Source of the DNA: Isoetes taiwanensis
Taxonomy: Eukaryota > Streptophyta > Lycopodiopsida > Isoetales > Isoetaceae
DNA length: 64,000 bases
Reading direction: 5' to 3'
Assembly (NCBI GenBank): GCA_021234155.1
Contig: JAJEKV010000098.1
Location: forward strand, 2,754,592-2,818,591
Part shown: positions 1 through 11,550 of the stretch, piece by piece
How the letters are laid out: every line of letters starts with the position of its first letter
How positions within the stretch are numbered: position 1 is the stretch's first letter
Translations under genes and position numbers: made by a program
The notes under the pieces: generated by a model
The model's input: only the letters and a program-made list of their open reading frames with translations
The model's database searches: none
What the model was told of the DNA's origin: nothing

Positions 1-29
1 ACCACACGATTTTCCCTCTTCTTCAAAAT

Positions 30-178
30 CAATGGCTAACAAATGGGTTCACTCTAGAAATACCGTTTAGTACGTTCACGTGAATACGCCCGTGAAATCA
101 TATGAAAACCATGCCAAAAAGCGTATAAAATCGCAAAAAAAAACCCCTGTTATAATGCTACATATTATGGTTCAAATC
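30..178 (+). repeat. dispersed repeat, copy A
   Basis: This stretch is recognisably similar to 25604-25740 in the same orientation. Shared pieces include AAAATCAATGGCT, CACTCTAGA, GAAATCATA, AAAAGCGTA and CCCCTGTTAT followed by ATGCTACATAT, with scattered substitutions and small indels. The two copies bracket the whole nested transposon stack, so they could be ends of an outer element or two unrelated dispersed copies. No coding potential is evident. Confidence 0.6.
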
Positions 179-760
179 ACAATTAACCTCCCATCAGTAG
201 AATATGATCAAACCACAAACAAGCATAGGTTAATTACAGGGCATCTTGAAAATAAGAATGCATTGTGCAATTCTAGAGAAAAGCATGCAAATATTTGAGC
301 AAGAGGAGAGATTTACCCAAAGAATCTTATGATCGGACATCATCTAGATTTTAATTCGGTTGCCAACTTAGTAAAATTTTCTTCTGAAGGTAAATCAGGT
401 TTGCTTAGATATTGCACAGATATGATGCAATATAGTGGCCAATTATTGGCTGAAATTCACAGATTATTGAGGTGCATGTATGCATGAAATGAAGATTTCT
501 GTAATTTAGCAAGAACATGCATCTTAATGGAAAGTGCATGGAAGGAGAAAGAGAAGACAATCACAAAATTAAGGAATGACATATTGCATCTTGTGTGCTC
601 AAATTGACATAACGAGAATGTAAGGCAGAAAATATTCGTGCAAATGACTTGAAGAGAAAACTTGTGTTGAGAAGAGATTGGCCCGGATGAAAAGGACCTC
701 TCTTGTTGGATGGTAAGAAAGGAAGAAAGAAAAAAAACGAATTAAGAACTTGAATATGAG
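179..760. other. no gene recognised
   Basis: AT-rich sequence with only short open frames and no recognisable domain. From about 560 it may already be part of the decayed transposon gene that follows, but frames here are short and interrupted. Confidence 0.4.
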
Positions 761-762
761 GT

Positions 763-1955
763 GTGGTGCTGCCAAGAGAATATGCAATCAAGAATGTGTT
801 AAATCTAAAGAGGCCACACAATGACCAGAAGGTTGCCAGGAAAAATGTGGGGCAAATTGTTAAAACAATTGCTAACAATAATGAGATAATTTCCTTGCTT
901 GATGACCCTTCAAACATTGGCTTTAGGAAAAGAGTGCTTGCGCATGTAGTTGGCGAGATATACTCTAAAATTGATGCATCCAAAGTTAAAGAGGTTTGTG
1001 ATACTGCTGGGATCAGCAGGCATGATTACAAGTTGCTGTTCAAGCCATTTTATGATGCTATGAAGTCATTGAGCACAAAGAAAATTGTCATCCCGAGGCC
1101 CTACAGCTTAGAACTAATCAAAAGGAGAAAAAACATTTCAGTAAGTGAAATCCTAGGAAGCATGCATTCTCAGGAATGTGGTTTTCCTGTTGCAGCTTCA
1201 GTTACAGTTGGGAATAATAAGAGCATACTTGGTGGTTGGGCATATTCCAGGTTCAGAAAGAGAACTACAATGTTTTGAAATGGGTTTTTGATCAAGCAAA
1301 CATTCCAAGACTGCTAGGTATATATGGCAATGGTGAGAAATTATGTGTTGCAGGCCATGGTTCATTTATTGTTAATTTCCATTTGGCATGTGACTTGAAG
1401 ACAGAAAAGGCCACGTATAACATAAGTTCTTCAGGTGCCAAGACCACAAGGAACTGTATTTATTGCTGCTACACATTGAGGGAGAAAAAGAAGAAAGGTC
1501 CAAGAGCACCCTTGAGTGTGATCAGAACATGCCTCCTGATCGTCATTTGAAAGATAACATCTTTGGTCCAATACTCCCAATACCACTAGAAAGAGTGCAA
1601 TTTGCACTCTTCATGCACTTGTCAGCATTTTGGAAAAGATGATACATCACTCGGAGTGTTTTGTATGGAACATCTGAGGGGAGAAGGAGAGGGAAAATAG
1701 CATTGAGCGGGTTGAAAAGGTATTGTCCGAGAAAGGCTTGCATAGTGGATGTATCAAACTGGAACAAGACCACAAGAAGTCATGTAATGGAAAAGCTGCC
1801 TCAGTCCTAACCAAAGTATCCATTGGTGGAGAGCTAGGCATTTTTGAACAGATCTGAGAATGCTAAGGATGGTGTTTATGAATTTGAGAAGAAATTAGTT
1901 GGAAGGGGATCAGACAGTCGACATGAATGGTACTGAGAGAAAAGTGACTGCATGG
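763..1955 (+). pseudogene. decayed transposon-type protein, 5' and middle part
   Basis: Codon-like sequence runs through this stretch but changes frame several times. About 150 residues are open from 763 to about 1225; a shift near 1230 leads into a frame (to 1548) with a D-L-K ... G-A-K ... C-I-Y-C signature. Further pieces follow at about 1530-1640 (ILPIPLERVQF) and 1701-1857. The last open piece ends TERKVTAW exactly at the TRIM insertion point, and the same reading frame resumes at 22916 with NALSNLNIF. I do not recognise a named family; the D-K and C-x2-C signature resembles proteins spread as mobile-element genes in several eukaryote groups. It is interrupted by frameshifts and by a 21-kb insertion, so it is not functional here. 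Confidence 0.6.
1951..1955. repeat. target-site duplication CATGG, left copy
   Basis: CATGG lies immediately before the TG start of the first terminal repeat. The same five bases follow the CA end of the last terminal repeat at 22911-22915. A 5-bp duplication is typical of LTR-retrotransposon integrase. Confidence 0.75.
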
Positions 1956-2090
1956 TGTGACGATTAACTATCAGGTCTGGAGCGTGTGATTTGGTTTCAT
2001 CCAAATTATCGTGGCCTTTTCGGTTAGGATGCACAGCTACCACTCTAGAGGTAGTGGGTTCAGGTCTCGTTCAGACCGTTAAATGTGACA
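1956..2090. repeat. TRIM terminal repeat 1
   Basis: TG...CA-bounded repeat of 135 bp. It contains an internal stretch resembling tRNA T- and anticodon arms (a CTACC/GGTAG stem and GGTTCAGGTCTCG), which is shared by all copies. Confidence 0.75.
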
Positions 2091-2263
2091 GTATGATTTG
2101 GATAACTCATGCCCTAGTGGTATGGGCAACCCGTAATAGGGTTGGGGGTCCAGATGGTTGTCGTGACACTCCTTGGTTTCAGTCCCTTGCAGATCGATTT
2201 CGGTCCGCCTCAAATTCCCCCGGTTGCAAGCCTTCAAGGAGGGGGGCCTTGAGGGGAGGATAG
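2091..2263. other. TRIM internal segment 1
   Basis: Non-coding segment ending in a purine-rich tract (GAGGGGAGGATAG) directly before the next repeat. It also appears at 2406-2578, 2714-2835 (shortened) and, split by the CACTA element, at 2862-2887 plus 22626-22775. Confidence 0.65.
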
Positions 2264-2405
2264 TGAGATAATTAACCATCAGGTCTGGAGCGTGTGATTC
2301 GGTTTCATCCAAATCATCGTGGCCTTTTCGGTTAGAATGCATAGCTACCACTCGAATTCGAGAGGTAGTGGATTCAAGTCCCGTCTAGACCCTTAAATGT
2401 GACAG
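2264..2405. repeat. TRIM terminal repeat 2
   Basis: Second copy of the repeat. It has a changed start (TGAGATAATTAAC) and a short GAATTC-containing insertion, which makes it a few bases longer. Confidence 0.7.
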
Positions 2406-2578
2406 TATGATTTGGATAACTCATGCTCTACTGGTGTGGACAACCCGTAATAGGGTTAGGGGTCCAGATGGTTGTCGTCACACTCCTCGGTTTTAGTCCC
2501 TTGCAGATCGAGTTCGGTCCGCCCCCAATTCTCCCGGTTGCAAGCCTTCAAGGAGGGGGGGCCTTGAGGGGAGGATAG

Positions 2579-2713
2579 TGTGACGATTAACTATCAGGTC
2601 TGGAGCGTGCGATTTGATTTCATCCAAATCATCGTGGCCTTTTCGGTTAGGATGCACAGCTACTACTCCAGAGGTTGTGGGTTCAAGTCCCGTTCAGACC
2701 CTTAAATGTGACA
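2579..2713. repeat. TRIM terminal repeat 3
   Basis: Third full copy, TG...CA bounded, 135 bp, preceded by the purine tract. Confidence 0.72.
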
Positions 2714-2835
2714 GTATGATTTGGATAACTCATGCCCTAGTGGTGTGGGCAACCCGTAATAGGATTGGGGGTTCAGATGGTTGTCGTCACACTCCTTGGT
2801 TTCAGTCCCTTGCAGATCGATTTGGTTCGCCCCAA

Positions 2836-2861
2836 ACCCGTTCAGACCCTTAAATGTGACA
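2836..2861. repeat. TRIM terminal repeat 4, 3' remnant
   Basis: Only the last roughly 26 bases of the repeat (…TTAAATGTGACA) survive. The join to the preceding internal segment is abrupt (GGTTCGCCCC then AAACCCGTTCAGACCC), which indicates a deletion fusing two units. Confidence 0.6.
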
Positions 2862-2884
2862 ATATGATTTGGATAACTCATGCC

Positions 2885-2887
2885 CTA
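2885..2887. repeat. CACTA target-site duplication CTA, left copy
   Basis: CTA precedes the inverted repeat and is repeated at 22626-22628. The uninterrupted TRIM internal segment (for example around 2731-2750) reads GCCCTAGTGGTGTGGG, which is what joining the two flanks with a single CTA gives. Confidence 0.8.
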
Positions 2888-2916
2888 CACACTCACCTCG
2901 GTTTTTGGTCCACTGT
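2888..2916 (+). repeat. CACTA left terminal inverted repeat
   Basis: Starts CACACTCACCTCGG and ends TTTTTGGTCCACTGT. It pairs with 22597-22625 with three mismatches (positions 7, 11 and 14). Confidence 0.85.
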
Positions 2917-3094
2917 GGAAAACATCAGTTTTGGTAGGTCTACATGTCCTGTTTTCAAAGAATCCTACATGTGGATTTGTGGAGGTATGGTTTTGTTCAA
3001 TAATGATGTTCTTTTTTCAGTGGACTAAAACATCCACTGTTGTTTTGTAGTTTCCTCTATTTTGACACGTCATTTTATAATACAATCCAATCGT

Positions 3095-3600
3095 AGGAAA
3101 GAATACTTGAATTTCTACATGTCTAATACCCTCGTTTGTCACATGTCTTTATAGATGTAGGAAAGAATATTTGATTCTCTACATGTCCTATGCTTCCATT
3201 CACATGTCTTTATAGTAGTAGGACGTAGTACTTTATTTACTAAAGCATTGTAGGAAAGAATACACCTAATTACAACATGTGTAATACTTCTATTGTCACA
3301 TGTCTTTATAGAAGTAGGAAAGAATACTTGATTCTCAGACATGTCGATGCTTCCATGTCACATGTCTTTATAGTAGTAGGACATAGTACTTATTTGCTAA
3401 GGCATTGTAGGAAAGAATACATGAATTACGACATGTGTAATACTTCTATTGTCACATGTCTTTATAGAAGTAGGAAAGAATACTTGATTGTCTACATGTC
3501 GTATCCTTCCATATCATGGTCTTTATAGTGGTAGGACAAGTTGTACTTGATTTGCTACATGTGATGCACGCACTCCATCACATGTCCTTATACTAGTATT
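3095..3600. repeat. 157-bp tandem repeat in the CACTA subterminal region
   Basis: The unit starting AGGAAAGAATAC recurs at 3095, 3252 and 3409, a period of 157 bp. Each unit contains several ACATGTC or CACATGTCTTTATAG motifs, so a shorter repeat lies inside the longer one. Motif density and position, a few hundred bases from the terminus, fit transposase-binding subterminal repeats. The array fades out by about 3600. Confidence 0.75.
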
Positions 3601-3636
3601 CCATGTAAGACAAGTTACTTCAACTACTTCAATTAC

Positions 3637-3850
3637 TTAACGCCTATTTTTGCATAACAAAACCATCAAGAATTTGATTTGTATTCCTTGAGGGGGTGCA
3701 GGACCGCTGCAACAAATCCCTAAGCATTAATGTCATAGGACCACGCAAAATCCTAACAATATCCTAACATTTTGGATATTGTTAGAGAAAGACCATTAAA
3801 CCACGCCTACATTTTTGCATAACAAACCATTAAGAATTGTGAGATGTATT
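3637..3850. repeat. direct duplication of about 50 bp
   Basis: ACGCCTA(C/-)ATTTTTGCATAACA, followed by an (A)CCAT-(C/T)AAGAATT-like stretch, occurs at about 3640 and again at about 3800. The interval is about 160 bp, close to the period of the neighbouring array. A short hairpin, ACAATATCC/GGATATTGT, lies between. Confidence 0.5.
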
Positions 3851-3875
3851 TCTTCAGAGACAGAATCCTAGCACT

Positions 3876-4091
3876 ATGCTCTCACTTACCTCGAACAGAA
3901 GCCCAAAGGAGGCCGCCCATGCCGATTCTTCCTCCTCGCCTCCAACGTGGTCGCTCGAATCCGCCAGCTGGTTCTCGGCTCCCGACTCCAACTCCACGGC
4001 CTCCTTTGCTAGCGCTCCGACCTCGTGGAAAACAAAAAAACCCACCGCATATCCAAACCCTGGACGCCACCGTCAGCAAAATACGGTGTGA
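3876..4091 (+). pseudogene. possible first-exon remnant inside CACTA
   Basis: A GC-richer patch is open in more than one frame. One frame from an ATG at 3876 gives a Ser/Pro/Ala-rich peptide of about 70 residues; an overlapping frame gives RSDLVENKKTHRISKPWT. No domain is recognised and the frames conflict, so this is at best a decayed exon or a captured gene fragment. Confidence 0.2.
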
Positions 4092-5870
4092 AATACGAAT
4101 ACATGCTATAAACCTTCGGAAACCTTATGTAACACCTCCCCCTTTCCACATTTCGGCCACCTTATTGCACTTAAGACAATTTGCACTAAGAAATAGAGAT
4201 GTAATTGTTGGAGCCATCAAGCAAAATACCACAGCTAACACCTTAAACCTAAACCCCTTGCTCGTGAAAACCTTGCTCGTGAAAACCTTGCTTCCGAGTC
4301 CACGAAGGTATCAGAGAGGAGGAGCTCCTCTGCATGGTAATCCTCTAAACTAGTGGCTAGACGTTATAGTTTGGCAGCTCCCCAATTCCAAACGATTGCA
4401 TCAGAATATCTTTGTCATACTTCTGCTTAGATAGGAATCCTTTAAATCGTTGACTAAGCTTCCTAAGGAGTATGAATGCAATAGAATTGATTGTGGTAGG
4501 TTTTTGCAGCAACTGAATTGGGTGGAAAGATTATCTCTTAAGGGCCTTTATTCTTGTTTTAAATGGCAAACTTGTCGGAGTTCTCACTGTAAGTGCTTTC
4601 TTCCTTTTTACAAAGTTATAATCTCCATAGAAAACTTTGTATCAAAGACATGATCAGATGAAGAATCATAATATCTTAGACAACTTATGCAACAAGCAAA
4701 CAATTGTTAAGACTCCTAAGAGAACCTCCACATCCGCATGAGAATGTTTGGTGCTTATGACAAACAGATTGCCGCACCGCATCAGGCTCGAATGCATGAA
4801 TGCTAAGGAAGGAGGACCCTAAGTGAAGTTATGCCCTTTAGAACTTGATAGGAAGTAAAGAATTATAGATATGCCATGTGGGTTCGGCCCATCGGGATAA
4901 AAGGGACTACTTCCTTTGCTGGTTCGCTCCTTCAACCTCTTGTATTGCAACCTCTTGTATTTTCCCTCAGAATTACATAGTTTACAACTTTGGTTGTTTT
5001 ACTTGTTAAAACGGCCATTGAAACCAATACATGATTCGGCTTAAATTCTAGTAAGAAATACATGTACCGATTGTTTCTCTTCCTATCTCACGACGCCATC
5101 TCCAAGGAGCATACCGTCGATTTGGTAATGTAGGCAAGTTGTTTAAAGCACGATGCATTTTTACTTGTATTGAAGACCTTGCACTTGTCAATCTTGTGTA
5201 CTGAACTGCAATTCAAGCAAGCTAGAAGTGTCACGAGTGAGGCGCTCAAGCTGATCTCTCCTAGCTACCCGATGACTAAGAGTAACAGAGGTTTAGGTTT
5301 GAAGAAGCCACAATCCACAAGCAAGAGGCGCTTGAAGCTCGCAGCCGTAAGTGTGAAGCCAAGAATCCACCGGGTGTCTTGATTCCACTCAACATGGTGG
5401 GATCACGATAGAGAGTCCAAATGGGCATCATTCGTGGCAAGCCTTCGCGAAATCCAAGACTGCCGGGAGGGATTGCATTTGCCAATGCCAAAGGTGTATT
5501 CTTGCCAATCCCCATGGCTTGTCTTTTAGGCGCAAGTGATTATCTCATGCATTTGGCGCATAAGTAATGCAAATCTTGGCTTCGATGTTGGGGCTGAAGT
5601 GAACATGATTGAGGACTGCGATGTGGCAATGCCTCGCACAGAAGAGGGACATGTTGGTTGCAGCCAGGTGGTCGCTGAGGAAACAGAGCAGGGGAGTGGC
5701 TGCGACACAGATATTATTTGTGAGCCGAGGGCTTTTGTTGCTCCGTAAGAATTTACCGTCGAAGGTGATCGCCATCTCGTTGTTTTTGCTGCTGTGGAAG
5801 ATCGGGTTGGACAAATGATGGAGACGAGGAGGGGGATGATGATGCGCCTGGGTTTTTAAAACCGGGCCAT
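4092..5870. other. no gene recognised (CACTA interior)
   Basis: Mostly AT-rich sequence with short open frames only. A perfect 17-bp tandem (CTTGCTCGTGAAAACCT) lies at about 4258-4292. The open stretch at 5170-5382 has no recognisable motif. Confidence 0.4.
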
Positions 5871-5872
5871 AC

Positions 5873-7110
5873 TACAGATGCAACCGTAGATGACCATATT
5901 CTCCTGGCTATAATGAAGCTAGAGAATGTCCTCGAGATGCACTCAGGATCAGAAAGTTTGAGAGACGACATTCTTAGAGTTCTATTCTGCGATGCGAAAC
6001 AATCTAGTCTAGCTTCCCTGATCTCCCAGAAGGGCAACTGGGACGGCTTTATCAATGGCCATAAAGTCCCTTCTAGTTCGAGGAGCATGAAGCGCCTTCT
6101 AAAGCACTGGCCTCACACCAATTCAGCTATGCAATTTGCTACCACAAAGCGGGCTTTCAAGGATCAAGAACCATGTATTCAGGGCAGTAGTTGATGATGA
6201 GAGCATTGTTACCGCCCAATTGCCGTTCCGCCCAACCCGCAGCAAAGACACCCGGAAGGAGAGTGTACAATTTGCTGTGATTCCTTTGGCGAACCGTGTT
6301 AGACAGATGTGCTCCGTGCCCTCGATTTGTTGGAATTCACTTCACAGCTGGAGGTTGCGGGATGACTGGCTTGGCAAATCAGTTGACTCTGCACCAGAGG
6401 TACGACATTTATGTGGAAGCACCATGACAGGTGCATTTGGAGAAGTTATAGTTGATTAAGTTGCATTGTTTTGGCAGTTCATGAAACATTTTTGTCACGG
6501 AAAAATTTGGAGGCAGCGACAAGATCTATGGAATCCAAAAGCATTGTTAGAGCTTCCAGCAATGTGCCCCAAGTGTGAGACTGGGCATAGATGTTGGCCC
6601 GATGTTCACCCTGCAGTCTTGGGCAAGAAGGAGCATGGGACCGGCTTTGCAGTTGAATGTGCAAATTGCTCCAATGAATTCAGATATGAGCCCAGATACA
6701 TTGCAGGTGACCCGCGCCATTGGGCAGCGATGTTGCACAGGGATGGCTTCCAAGCTGCGTCAACAAAAGTGCATTCGGTTGAAGCGTACTCTCTAGTCGT
6801 CCTAAATGGAGATCCGATGCTGCCCGAGTCAGAGGTTTTTGTTCTCCCGCTCATGTACATCCCGAGCGAGCTAGTCGAGGGTGGGGGGGCAGATGTGTTT
6901 GACGAGTTCGAGGACATCATCGTGAGAATGATTGACCGGTTGTTCTGCCACGGTGTGGAATTGGACTATGCTATTGACATCCCGGACTTCGAAGGTTTGA
7001 AATTTAATAGGCATTTCATCCACAGGACTTCTTTCTTTGGTTTCATGGGAGACCACATTGCTCATTGCGCAATCGCCAAAACTTCGCAAGGTCCTTGCTT
7101 ACTCTATTAA
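5873..7110 (+). pseudogene. decayed CACTA-interior protein with zinc-ribbon cysteines
   Basis: Coding-like sequence passes through three frames: about 5873-6183 (VPSSSRSMKRLLKHWPHTNS), 6136-6459, and 6466-7110. The last piece has paired cysteines (CPKC ... C ... CANC) in its first third. It then has a stretch resembling the middle of TNP2-type CACTA transposases in layout: a DGF motif, a hydrophobic LVVLNGD-P strand, an LPLMYIPSE strand, a GGGADVFDEFEDIIVRM helix, and L-C-H-G-V. That resemblance is by eye and weak. Position inside a CACTA element supports a transposase origin, but a captured gene is also possible. Frame changes make it non-functional here. Confidence 0.4.
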
Positions 7111-7199
7111 AGCCGTTGACTTGTCGACTGTTGCTTACCAGTGACTTCCTCAAGTGCAGCTAGCCTAAGCCCGTGCGCCATTGCTTACACTTGATATCA

Positions 7200-9215
7200 T
7201 TTGCAGTGTGGCCTAAAACCCATGCCGCTATCGCCATGTTCAGACGGATGGTGGCATTTTCAAGGAGCTGCACAAGAAGTCAAGATTCCGAGATGAGCCA
7301 AAGACAATGGAGTTCATTCTTGAGTCCATTGACAGGTACAAAAGCAGCAAAGCAACATTCAGGGAGCATGGCGTGAAGGGGAAGTCCACACTCATACGAC
7401 TTCATCATTCAAGAAGGTCACGATCTTACCGCCAAGATCACCCCATTGATACGATGCACACAGTTGTTCTTGGTAACACGCTAACCCCGCTCAAACCCTC
7501 GGAATGTCTTAGTATTGAATGTGGTCTAGTTTAACATTTTGATTATTTTGTGTAGCAAGAGTTGTGGCAACCGCCCCGACCCTCGATAATTGAATTGGGA
7601 CTGTTCCTTCATGTGTGTGGCCAAAGACACCAACGAGGACACCTTCAAGTTGCTAGAGGTGAGAGACGGTGACACTTCAAGACGCAAGGAAGTTGAGAGG
7701 CGATTAGTCGAGGTTAAACATAACCGAACTCCGTGATTTACGCATAATAGAAGATTTCCAGCGCATCCTTTTACGCCGCTAGGGGGTATTGGAAAGCGCA
7801 TCTAACATCAAGCTTTTGCTCAGTTTTATGCTGAATATGTTTTTCGTGGTCCGATCTCTGAGGAAAGAATGCTCTTTCATCAATCGGCCGGGCTGATTGT
7901 TGTCGCCTCATTTACTTACCAGCCAAGGAATGGTGGCTGGTCCCAAGTAGCCCTTTGAAAGTCTTGCTAACCTCGCAAGTCTCCCCGGCGGATCATGAGC
8001 TTAAGCCTTCTTCTGGAGAGAATAGCAAAATCATCCATCATATGTTCGGGTCGAGGCACATGATTGAGGACATTCGCAACTACTTGTAATGGATGGGACA
8101 TGGTGTTACTGTGTATACAACAGCTTTGAATTACTTTTTACATTTAGGGTTTGCTTAGTAAACTTCCGCCACTTACTAAGCAGGATGGAGAGGCGCTCGA
8201 AGGTTAACAAGATATGCACCAACCCCGCGCACATGGAGCTCACTTTTGCAAAAATTTGCGAACAAACTTTTTCTGAGATTATGTGTGCTCAATCCAAGAC
8301 AGAATGGTGATCTACACCCACAAAGGTGGGAGAATTTGTCATGGGTCATCACTTGAAGGGGACTTGGTACGTACAAGTAACCTTGTGATTCCCCTTGCAA
8401 GTGACCTTGTGATTCCCCTTGCAGCCGATACATTTATAAGCTCACCGCCTTTACCGCTTGTATGAATTGGGTCTTTTGTACATGAATTGTCCTCGCCGAA
8501 TGTTATAATGTGACATCCCTACGCAAGGTGGTACATTGCCACCAGAAATGAGAGGGACGACGATTTTTGGGTTCTCAGAGGGTGTTCCGAGGAGAGGCGT
8601 AGAGATTATTGCGTAGACTCCAATCTTGAGCGGGGAGAAGCCAAACCGTAGATGCCTCGCTGAATGGAGCTATTGGCTGCCCGCAATTATGACCTGGAAT
8701 TGACGCCCAACGGCGAGACCGTTTAAGCATTGTTTCTTCCGCGGAACTCTTCCCGGTTGGCGATCAGGTCGCCGCTGTTTCGCATTAACCCGGATGTTCA
8801 TGATTGGTATTGTCGATCGATTAACATCATCATATTCAAGACAACCATCGGATCGGGCCACGTGTTTCACGTGTCTTTACCACAAGGTATGTCCCGTTGA
8901 AGGAAATCGCGATCGAGAAGGATAGCACCGGAAAGTGGTGTTGCAAGGAAGTGTTGGAATGACATCGGAGTGCATCGCATCCGCTTCAACCACCGCTTAG
9001 AGAGGTTTGCATTTTAGCTGGTCACGAGATGGCACAAAGGTGGTTCTAGAGACCGTGACACTTGAAGTTCCTTCGAGATTACTTTCACAGTGGCCCGGCA
9101 TACCTCCACACTATCCATGCCGTGGGGACATAGTAAGATTGCGCCACCCCGTGGTGACTAACTTTGATGGGACAGTCGACACGGGCCGACTACGCAGGGC
9201 AGCATACATTCAGTA
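7200..9215 (+). pseudogene. further decayed coding pieces of the CACTA interior
   Basis: Short stretches with coding character follow each other in changing frames. Examples are about 7240-7470 (EPKTMEFILESIDRYKSS), about 7825-7955 (FYAEYVFRGPISEERMLF), about 7990-8088 (IIHHMFGSRHMIEDIRNYL), 8180-8310 and 9007-9215. They are probably exons or continuous parts of the gene that starts upstream, broken by indels and stops. No catalytic motif is identifiable. Confidence 0.35.
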
Positions 9216-11543
9216 ATGACATGGATGAAGAGCCATGCTCATGGTTGGTTGCGCCACTATGAAGAAAGACTCGAAACAGCCATTTGGCACAATCACCAGA
9301 GTCCCCGCCAGTGAGTCATTGGAAGGGTAAGCACACGCTATATATTCCTACCGATGACATGAACTAGGAAAAACCTAGTTTGAATGTCGACGGCCATTGC
9401 TTAATCAAGAATGTATTTTACCGTAAATAAGAAGGGCTTTGTTAAAGAAACATTGCTGCTAAGAACTCCTACTATGACATTCTCATGTGCCTTTTACGCT
9501 TGCATGCTAGAAATGAGCAGAGAGCATATAGTTTTAATCATGTTTGACTACCGGGTTTATAACAGTTTTTCCAGTTCTTGTACTAGTTAACAAAGGCAAA
9601 GAAAGGCAAGACACCTGAGTCCGAAAGTGTTTACAAAGGCAAAAAAAGGTGTGTGTGAGTTATATTTTTCAAAAAAGGTGTTACATCGCTATAATCAATG
9701 CAAAGCAGTGTGCAGTGTTATATCAGTGCAGTGTGCCGCTGATCCGAAAGCAAATCGCATAAACATTGTCAACAAATTATGCATTCCCTTTGTCGATAAT
9801 TCTTTTCTCACTTAATTGTTTTTCATTAATGCGTATTAGGGTTGGTACAGTTAGCCATATTGCCATAGGACATGTTTGAACTAGTCGTAAAAATTTGCGA
9901 TGAGCATATGAAATTTGGGCCTTGGCCGGAGTTACATTACACGTATTATATTGTCCATTACTAGGTTCCATATTTTTGTAGAGACAGTTCTCATGGAGTC
10001 ATGAATCTCTTATTACGTATAGTTCTCAATAGAGACAGCTTTTGAAAAGTTCAATAGAGACAGCTCAATCTCCTAATAGAGACAGCTTCTAACAAATACA
10101 GAGGTCCTAGCTTCAATCTCCAAGGAGTACAATGGGGTCCTAGCTTTTGACTCTCCAAATTGTACAATGGTAGTACAATGGTAATAATCTGCTAGATCCA
10201 TACGCCAGTTGGAGTGCAGGCTAGTAGTTCTCAAGATCGAGGATCCGCAGCCTTTAAACCAAAACAAAACGAGAATAAATAACAAGGTAAGGTAGTGGAG
10301 TCCAAAAGGTGGCAGCTTGAGTTGCATTATCACATGTTATCACATGTCATGTTTTAAAAAGTACATAAATGAAACAAGAGCAATTCGTTAAGACCAATAG
10401 GAGAGACCGAGGCACCAAAGTTCAAGCTCTACTCAAGGTTGTAACTATTTTGGAGAGCAAATGAAAGGCAAAATGAGTGATAGGGAGGCTCAAGCCGCGA
10501 AGATCAAGTGTTGTTGTGAAGCACCAAAGTTCGCTCGCTGGTGTCATAAACTTTTAACAAAACTGCAATGGAGCAAATAATGCCATATGGTTGAGTGATT
10601 TCAGATTTGTGTTTTGGGTAATAATGCCATGTGGTTGAGTGAACAGTGCCTGCGGCCATGTAGAAGCATCAAAACGAAATCCTCGAATGCATGCAAAGTT
10701 TTTGATGGCTAGTTCTGGATTGATAGATAGTTTACAGAAGAAATTTCATTGATCCGACATAGTTTTGGCAAATCGGTGAGTCGGAGAGGTAAAATTTGAC
10801 GAGAATCGATGGTTCCCAAGATCAAAACGAATTCCTGTTTTCACAAATAAAAAAACCTAACGTTATAAATCATCAATGTTACAACCTATTATACCTATTA
10901 CTACTACTCCCGACAATGGGTTATTACCAATAATAATGGTTACAATAGTAAGTTCAAATATTATTAACTTATAATATTAATCCTAAGATTATAAATTGTA
11001 AGGCACCTAAAAATCCTCGCACCATGTGGCTCAAAAGGTTACCAAGTTCTAATCGCTGGCTTACGGTTAGAATTAGTTGGGGTTAAAACAGTAATGATCT
11101 TTAGAATATTCGAAGATTATTTGAATATTCTAGAGATTATTGTGATAATCTCCAAAACATTCTTTTTATTTCGTTATTATTTGTAGTAACGGCTTTTATC
11201 AAAAACATTGAAAACAACCTGCTTAACATAGTCCCAAGACTAGCAAATGCAAATCCAAAAATTGCTATTTTAAACAATGTCCGACAATGAAGGCCAAACC
11301 GCCATCTTTACCCATGGTTTGAAGTTCGGTGCTTGGCGCGACTAGTTAATATATGCAACATGTTGGACAGCCGTAATGATGCTTTCAGATGTATAGGAGC
11401 CTTTAGACTAGTTTAATTAACGTGATCGTACATATCAAAGAGGACTTCCAAAAATAGAAGCAAACCCACAAGGGATAGTGAAAAAATGTGGGCCACATTT
11501 GATGCAGCCAAAGATGCCCCACTTAAACCTACAACCTAAAATG
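9216..11543. other. non-coding CACTA interior with short tandem motifs
   Basis: No gene recognised. Four close copies of TAGAGACAG(C/T)T lie between about 9980 and 10090. ATAATGCCAT(A/G)TGGTTGAGTGA is present twice at about 10580-10645. The segment 10880-11240 is strongly AT-rich. Confidence 0.5.
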
Positions 11544-11550
11544 CCGAGGT

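Noticed and set aside
561-983. 140-codon minus-strand frame
   Set aside because: Antisense to the coding-like plus-strand frame of the transposon protein; composition fits a shadow frame.
2010-2080. tRNA gene or tRNA-derived SINE
   Set aside because: A T-arm and an anticodon-like stem are visible, but no acceptor stem closes and the sequence lies inside a TG...CA terminal repeat with purine tract and 5-bp duplication, so an LTR is the better explanation.
3844-4353. 169-codon open frame
   Set aside because: Pro/Arg-rich translation conflicts with other equally open frames in the same GC-rich patch; no motif and no homologue recognised.
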